Shown: in pieces, positions 58,189 through 64,000 of the stretch
How positions within the stretch are numbered: position 1 is the first letter of the stretch
How the letters are laid out: the number at the start of each line of letters is the position of its first letter
Assembly: GCA_009746045.1 (NCBI GenBank)
Contig: RPFO01000165.1
Location: 2,457,521 to 2,521,520 of the forward strand
Length of the DNA: 64,000 bases
DNA from: Mesostigma viride
Lineage: Eukaryota; Streptophyta; Mesostigmatophyceae; Mesostigmatales; Mesostigmataceae
Reading direction: 5' to 3'
The notes under the pieces: generated by a model
Databases searched by the model: none
The model's input: the letters and a program-made list of their open reading frames with translations, nothing else
Told to the model about the DNA's origin: nothing
Made by a program: the position numbers and the translations under genes

Positions 58189-60330
58189 TGTAGTGGAAGT
58201 TCACCCTGTGTGCCCAACTGCCTGCCGTTAATATATTTCATATAGGCCATCCATTGTAAACGGAGGTATTAGGGTTGCGTCCCTAATAATCGCACCCGCC
58301 TGCCGTATTTGTGGCCATAATTAATATCGGCAGAGTATTATGCAGTGTTGGGGCAGTGAGCACGTGTCATGTTACGGCTCATGATTTGGTCACGGAGTGA
58401 CTAAGATATTAGTGCCGAAGCTACGAGAACCGGCACATTATATCAAGACTTGTACGTTCAGGGTCCTACGACCTATAGCTAGCGTACTATTCAGTCGTAC
58501 TACTCGACTAGAGAGTGTTAACGGAATCTGGCTAGCGTAACGCATTCTCAGCACATTTCAGATAAGCTACGCAATCTTTGTGCCAGCCTGTCGAGCACTC
58601 ACTCTTTGTGCACCTTTGTGCATAAGAGGAAGACGCAACCTACGTTGCACTTACCTAAGGTCTGAGCCATGAGTTATGGCTGACGCTTATGGTCCCCACC
58701 CGGGAGCCACATCATGGTTTTGGTGGACAAACGGTGGTAGTCCGAGATTTAATATGCAATGATAATAAAGCGTAATCTTTAATTGTCACTATCGTTTTCG
58801 ACCTACAAGTCTCAATATTTCTGACACAAAACCATTACAGAAAAACCTTAGGGTTAAGATGAAGAACGTGACATGCTACGAATTAGCGAGATACGCAAGT
58901 AACGTCATGGAATATTACCCGGAAGTTCGCGGCATTGTTGTTGGCAAGCCGCACACTCGGCCTGGAAGTGGCCAGTCGGCCGCGGCCTACAGAGCCGCTG
59001 GGCCATATATTTCCTGATTCCAGCAAAAGCACCAGATTTCGTGAGTGCAGCTGCGGCAGACATGCCGATTGAAGGCTGGCGCTACAGAAGATCCAAGTTC
59101 AATCCATGCCAGGAGCGAACGTGAGCCGAAAATGAGCTTTGTGGTTATCTTTTTTGGGTGCGGTTGGAAGGCGCTGTTTTGCTCGAGTTTTAAGTGCTCG
59201 ATCTTTATGCGAATTGAGCCGGCGGCATCGGGGATCCCGGAGCCGAGAAGCCAGCGCTGTCTATGGAAATGAAGAGGTCGGAATTTTTTGATTCCGATGC
59301 CCTTTTTGGTTATTGCTTATCCTTTTGAAAGCATGGGGGGGGGCGCATTGTGCCCCGCGTTGGCATGCTTGTGCATGTCTTAATTCTCCTTTATGTTCAT
59401 GCCCAATGGGTACATTGGTTCATCGTGATCAAGCTTCCTGGGTAAGGGGAATGTGCTGGTTATCATACCTAGCAAGTCCTACCAACTACCCAACAAGGGG
59501 GGCATTTTGATACCATTGGATTTACCAGAGCGTGTACCGGCTTAAGTTGAACAAGGGGTGTGTGAGAGCCAGTTTATACCTGGCTGCCCCACCCAGCTTT
59601 TTAGGCTCTTGCCTGAATTGAGCGGGGAGAAACTTTTGGCCCTATTGTACCTGCATAGTGTCTTCACTTTAGGCATTGTGCAAGGGGGGTGTCAGGGGTG
59701 AAGTTCACCCTGTGTGCCCAACTGCCTGCCGTTAATATATTTCATATAGGCCATCCATTGTAAACGGAGGTATTAGGGTTGCGTCCCTAATAATCGCACC
59801 CGCCTGCCGTATTTGTGGCCATAATTAATATCGGCAGAGTATTATGCAGTGTTGGGGCAGTGAGCACGTGTCATGTTACGGCTCATGATTTGGTCACGGA
59901 GTGACTAAGATATTAGTGCCGAAGCTACGAGAACCGGCACATTATATCAAGACTTGTACGTTCAGGGTCCTACGACCTATAGCTAGCGTACTATTCAGTC
60001 GTACTACTCGACTAGAGAGTGTTAACGGAATCTGGCTAGCGTAACGCATTCTCAGCACATTTCAGATAAGCTACGCAATCTTTGTGCCAGCCTGTCGAGC
60101 ACTCACTCTTTGTGCACCTTTGTGCATAAGAGGAAGACGCAACCTACGTTGCACTTACCTAAGGTCTGAGCCATGAGTTATGGCTGACGCTTATGGTCCC
60201 CACCCGGGAGCCACATCATGGTTTTGGTGGACAAACGGTGGTAGTCCGAGATTTAATATGCAATGATAATAAAGCGTAATCTTTAATTGTCACTATCGTT
60301 TTCGACCTACAAGTCTCAATATTTCTGACA
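58189..60330 (+). mobile_element. T, miniature LTR retrotransposon (TRIM-like) inside D
   Basis: Two direct repeats, 58196-58826 and 59690-60330, appear identical over 631 bp. They flank 863 bp without a long reading frame. The right LTR starts TGTCAGGGGTG and ends CTGACA (6-bp inverted ends) and is preceded by the purine tract GCAAGGGGGG. The left LTR lacks or has altered its first ~10 bp. A TTGT-like repeat at both outer edges is probably the target duplication. It is non-autonomous; the polymerase donor is unknown, though the G-rich tract resembles that of C1. The insertion splits the candidate gene at 60331-61665 from its upstream sequence. Confidence 0.8.
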
Positions 60331-60332
60331 TT

Positions 60333-61665
60333 GTGGATCCAGACCGCATTCCGATGTTGCAGGACACCCCAGCCTTCGCACCATTGAACATGGAGTTTCT
60401 GGGGAAGGAGCTGGAGTCGATCAAAACAAGGGTCGAGAAGTTGCCCCATGGCATCTGGCAGTGGTACTTTCCGCCCGACACCATCAAGCCAAACAAGGCC
60501 TTTTTTCGCAAGTCAAGTCCCACATGCCCCTGAGGAGGTGCCTGAGGAGTGGCGCCCTTTGCCGTGGCCATCTCGCGCGGACATCTCCGCCCTGCGTGAG
60601 CACGATGCAGCGCCTGAACCACCACCGACGCAAGAAGAGCACTTCATGGCGTTGGTCGACGCAGAGGCGGTGCGCGTCACCCCGCTGGTAGACCGAGTTC
60701 GTCATGATGGCCACACACAGCAGGAATGGGCGGCAGAAGACAGGGCCATGGCAGCCAAGGTCGCTTACTTGAAGCGCATGCAAGGCGTTGAGAAAGGCTC
60801 CGCTGTTCTATACTGGCACCCTTCAGCTGGTATTCTCTGCAACTCGAAGCTCACGTGGACTCCAGTCCTCGTTGGCATCATCAAGGAGGTGGTTGCGAAG
60901 GAGGATGGCGGCCAACCTTCTATTGAGCTCTTTGTATACCGCGCTAAGCATTTGCATGACACGTGGCACCCGTGGAATACAGACATTGCGCAATGGCCCC
61001 ATCCGCCAACCACTGCGGCGCACACGGTGATCATCACCGCCTCAGACCTCGTCTTGACACAAGTGGTGGGCAAGCGAGGTCAGCCGCCCCATGGAGTCTC
61101 CTTGGGTGCGAACGAAAAGCTCACCAAGGAGTGCCTAAAGGCGCTGAAGGAGGTGCCCTATGACGCGGAACACCCGGTCGTGAAGTGGCAAGATGCTGAA
61201 TGCTCGAAGGGCATCGTCGGCATGGCGAAGGCATGCTGGGAAGGCGTAACGCTGCAGGTCAAGAGTGGCAGCCGCAACCTCGTAGGGCAAGTCGTGTGTC
61301 ATTGGGCGTCGGAGCGTGTGACATCCGCGGACGGTCGCACCGAAAGCCGGGACGGCAGGTACCATGGTCGTGTCGCTGTTGTCGACACGCAAAACGACAT
61401 GGTAGCCATGTACTGGGGTGCCCGTTGGGAGGAGGACGCGGTTTCTTGCGTGCCTCTCCACGAGCTGGAGGCACAGATCTGCGGGTGCCCCGGTGTGGTC
61501 GTCCCTGCGTTGCAAGCGCCGGATATCACCCTGGCCGAGGCTCGATTGCGCGAGATGGTTCCACCCAGCGACGTTGTGGCGGAGAACAACAACGCAGGCG
61601 CCTCCCGGCGTCGGAAGCGAGCGCTCATCCTTGCCGATGACGATGACGACGACGACGACTGCTGA
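60333..61665 (+). pseudogene. Unrecognised D protein with acidic tail, one-base frameshift
   Basis: Two frames join if one T is removed from the T6 run near 60500: 60333-60500 (LNMEFLGKELESIKTRVEK, IWQWYFPP) and then about 390 residues to 61665. The joined product would be about 440 residues, rich in Ala, Val and His, with regions WHPSAGILC, TWTPVLVGIIKEV, VVVPALQAPDITLAEARLREM and a C-terminal basic patch (SRRRKRA) before eight Asp. The basic patch could be a nuclear localisation signal. It is the best candidate for a gene belonging to D, but no catalytic motif is evident. The true 5' part may lie before T or be lost. Confidence 0.5.
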
Positions 61666-61689
61666 AGCGCAAGCAGCGTTGTTGTCATT

Positions 61690-62060
61690 GAGCTGCTCAT
61701 GTGCTGCTGCTGCTGCTGTGCTGCCATGCTATTGCTGCTGCATTGCTGCCGTACTGCTGCTGTGCTATTGTGCTGATGTGTTGCTGCATTGCTGCCGTGC
61801 CGCTGATGTATTGCTGTCGTGCTGCTGTGTTGATGCACTGCTGCATTGCTGCCGTGCTGCTGAGCTAGTACTGCCTATTAGTGAATTTCCTATCAATGGA
61901 CTATAGTCCACTGATAGGAAATTCAGGAATCGGCATACTAAGTTGCTGCTGCGCTGACTTGTGCTCCTGCTATGCGGCCGTGTTGATGTGCTACAGTTGT
62001 GCTGCTGCTGTGCTACGGTCATGCTGCTGCTGTGTTGCTGGGCTGATGTGTTGTTGCATT
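61690..62060. repeat. Imperfect TGCTG/CTG repeat
   Basis: Degenerate GCTGCTGTGCTG and TGATGTGTTGCTGCATTG words, interrupted by a foldback insertion (61865-61943). Stop-free frames here are low-complexity Cys/Leu/Ala runs, not genes. Confidence 0.8.
61865..61943. repeat. Foldback palindrome inside the CTG repeat
   Basis: The core 61883-61924 is a 42-bp inverted repeat around ACTATAGT with a single mismatched pair. Imperfect complementarity extends to about 61865-61943. It interrupts an otherwise continuous CTG-type repeat, so it looks like an inserted miniature foldback element. Confidence 0.7.
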
Positions 62061-62940
62061 GATGTAGTGGCTATTGTTCCGCTACTACAATTTGCTACTG
62101 ATGCCGCTGCTGGTGCTTTTTTGCATGTCAGTGCCCGCTATGTTCACACCACTGTTGCCGCGGTTGGTATCGCGTGATTTCCACCGGTTGTGCGTTGACA
62201 TGTGTTACTCATGCATTTGCCCCTATATTTGGTAGCACGCGGTTTCGCGTTAGTTAGGTGCAGACAGCTGCATGTAGACAAACATCTTGTTTAAGTCGGT
62301 CAATTAACTGTTCTTGACGCATCATGGTCCAAGTCGACCGACCTGTAGGGACCAGTAGAGCAATTGTCTAGGAGAAAGAGCGTGATCGCTGCAGAAGCCG
62401 CGTGGCAGCCGTGGCTGTACCTGTAGTACGACCTGCATATATATGGATACTGTATTTGGATACTGGGTTGTTTATCAATTCTGGTTTTAATTTATTTAGT
62501 GTACCTGGTGTTGGCATGCCAACTCAGTGCTAAACTACTTTATGCACAATGATGCAACTTGATGCTATAGTGACGTGCCACGATGTAACTTTATTAACTT
62601 CACCATTAGTCATGGGGTCAATAGGATTGCTCATTATGCCATGTTAACATGAACCATGGGTTACGTAATAGTGAAAACAGTAATCATGATGCTCCACTTG
62701 AAGTCTCCAACATGGTCATGTTTGGAATTTTATTGATCATATTCACAATATATGAAAAGAGACAACAAACGTGGAAGCATGGCACGCCGAGGCCGATAAT
62801 ATATGTGTGAAATATGAAAAGAGACAACATCTTTGGCAAGCATGATCATATTATGCTTGCCAAACATATTAATGATATCGACCATGTCCAGAAACCATGT
62901 TTGCCAATGGTGCATTTAGGATACATTTGAAGCCGTGCAA
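62061..62940. other. D right subterminal region
   Basis: AT-rich, no gene. It contains GAAAAGAGACAACA twice (about 62754 and 62815), ATGATCATATT words and a final AGGATACATTT before the TIR, mirroring words near the left end. Confidence 0.5.
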
Positions 62941-62967
62941 ATGTATCCTAATCCGGTAAAACCACCC
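62941..62967 (-). repeat. D right terminal inverted repeat
   Basis: 27 bp, perfect inverse of 51063-51089, followed by the second GTA target repeat. Confidence 0.9.
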
Positions 62968-64000
62968 GTAGCGGCTTTCATCAGATCGCAGTTGCGCCGG
63001 AGGATCAGCGGAAGCTTGCATTCTGGGGGGGCGGCAATTTGTATGAGTGGGTGCGCATGCCCTTTGGGCACCGCAACGCTAGTGCTGTTTTCCAGCGAGC
63101 TATGGACAAAGTGCTTGCAGGTCTTCCTTTCGCCGCTTGTTACATTGATGATGTAATCGTCTTTAGCGCGACATTTGAGGAGCACCTGGCGCACTTGGAG
63201 CAGGTTCGCTTGGCTCTCGAGGAGCATAATATGCGGCTGCACCCTGAGAAGTGCAAGTTCGCCCAGCGGACCCTCTCATTCCTTGGTCATCAGATTGTGC
63301 CGGGTGGCCGGACGCCTGATGCCGCCAAGGTCGAATCCATTGTGCAGGCCGCCGTACCCACGGATGTCTCAGGGGTGCGGGCGTATTTGGGTTTGGCTGG
63401 CTATTACCGAGGTTACATTGAGAACTTCAGCAGCAAGGTGAAGCCCTTGACCGAGTTACTCAAGAAGGGGTGCGTGTGGGCGTGGGGTCCCGCACAGCAA
63501 CGCGCCATCGAGACAATCAAGCAGGAGCTCACGTCGGCCCCGATTCTGCGCGCCCCTGACTATGCTTTGCCATTTGTGTTATATACCGACTGGTCCAAGG
63601 TAGGACTGGGTGCGGTCTTGGCGCAAAAGGATGGTGATGGGCGCGAGCACGTTATTGCTTATGCTAGTCGCAGCAACAACCCAGCGGAGAGCCGGTATTC
63701 TTCCTATGAGGGGGAGGCACTGGCTGTGGTGTGGGCCATCAAGCACTTTCGCCCGTATTTAGTTGGGCGCGTGTTTACTCTGGTGACAGACCACCAGCCG
63801 CTTCAGTGGCTAATGACCAACACCAACCTGACGGGTAAGCTCGCCCGATGGGCCATGATTATCCAGGAGTACCACATGACCATTGTGCATCGGGCCGGCA
63901 AGGACCATGTCAACGCCGATGTGCTATCCCGATACGCCATGCCTACCACTGTTGACCACACTGGAGCCCGGGCCATGGGTGCCGAGGGCTCGTCGGGTTC
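62968..64000 (+). CDS. pol: Y2 RT (continued) and RNase H, runs off the window
   Basis: Continuation of the Y2 pol frame after D: SGFHQI, MPFGHRNASAVFQRAMD, the catalytic box CYIDDVIVFS, LGHQIVPGG, LGLAGYYRGYI, RNase H LYTDWSKVGLGAVLAQK, SSYEGEALAVVWAIKHF, TDHQPLQWL and ADVLSRY. It is typical Ty3/gypsy. No stop up to the window end; it has the G that Y1 lacks in the GEALAVVW region. Without D the frame would be continuous from 47846. Confidence 0.9.

Larger units (their letters stand above)
51063..62967. mobile_element. D, 11.9-kb TIR element inserted in Y2 RT
   Basis: 11,905 bp bounded by a perfect 27-bp inverted repeat (51063-51089 and 62941-62967) starting GGGTGGTTTTACCGGATTAG, with 3-bp target repeat GTA (51060-51062 and 62968-62970). 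Removing it restores SSLDLR-SGFHQI in RT. AGGATACATTT is repeated near both ends, and AGAGACAACA words occur subterminally (51237-51260, 62756-62830). It contains satellites, a miniature LTR element and two candidate protein genes. No transposase was recognised. GG-starting TIRs with a 3-bp duplication fit PIF/Harbinger-like elements loosely; the superfamily is not assigned. Confidence 0.85.
44606..64000 (+). mobile_element. Y2, second Ty3-type element, incomplete at window end
   Basis: Starts TGTCACGG after CTGC (44602-44605) in X2 gag, the same site as Y1. A1 is 44606-45741 without X'; the internal region starts 45742. It keeps the methyltransferase and full RT that Y1 lost, but D (51063-62967) interrupts RT. 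The window ends inside RNase H. Confidence 0.9.

Overview
The window is a deeply nested cluster of eukaryotic retrotransposons plus one large terminal-inverted-repeat (TIR) DNA element; I see no ordinary host gene. Long LTR elements, CCHC gag proteins, Ty1/copia and Ty3-type polymerases, short-monomer satellites and AATAAA signals point to a repeat-rich nuclear genome. A retroelement-borne cytosine-5 methyltransferase has been reported in charophyte algae and dinoflagellates, so an alga or other protist is plausible, but the sequence does not settle the species.

Layout. The scaffold is a tandem array, on the minus strand, of a divergent copia-like element called X here (LTR, ORF1, gag, UGA, pol, LTR). 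Successive copies share one LTR (2365-3022 and 38111-38764). In each copy a Ty3-type element, Y, sits at the same place in the X gag start, flanked by the 4-bp repeat CTGC. Y1 is 13854-36853, Y2 starts at 44606 and runs off the window, and positions 1-1106 are the tail of Y0. The array period is about 35.7 kb. Y has the order A1 - internal - B1 A2 B2, a split direct repeat, instead of plain LTRs. Its internal part encodes gag and a pol with protease, C5-DNA methyltransferase, RT, RNase H, DDE integrase and a PHD finger.

Later insertions are private to one unit. C1 (copia derivative, 3989-8981) lies at the end of the X1 pol. X' (complete plus-strand relative of X, 14118-22599) lies in Y1 repeat A1. 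C2 (intact copia, minus strand, 27949-33897) lies between the Y1 RNase H and integrase. D (11.9-kb TIR element, 51063-62967) splits the Y2 RT and carries three satellites, a miniature LTR element, a polyglutamine reading frame and an unrecognised acidic-tailed protein. Y1 has also lost 2163 bp, in frame, covering the methyltransferase and most of RT.

State of the genes. X' and C2 look complete and young. X1 and X2 are damaged in different genes (X1 pol, X2 gag). Many breaks in unit 1 are single-base deletions, so consensus error must be excluded before calling them real. The most unusual features are the split-repeat architecture of a DDE-integrase Ty3 element, its 15-nt self-complementary primer site, the methyltransferase and PHD modules, the IN-PR-RT-RH order of X with an extra ORF1 before gag, and the in-frame UGA between X gag and pol.
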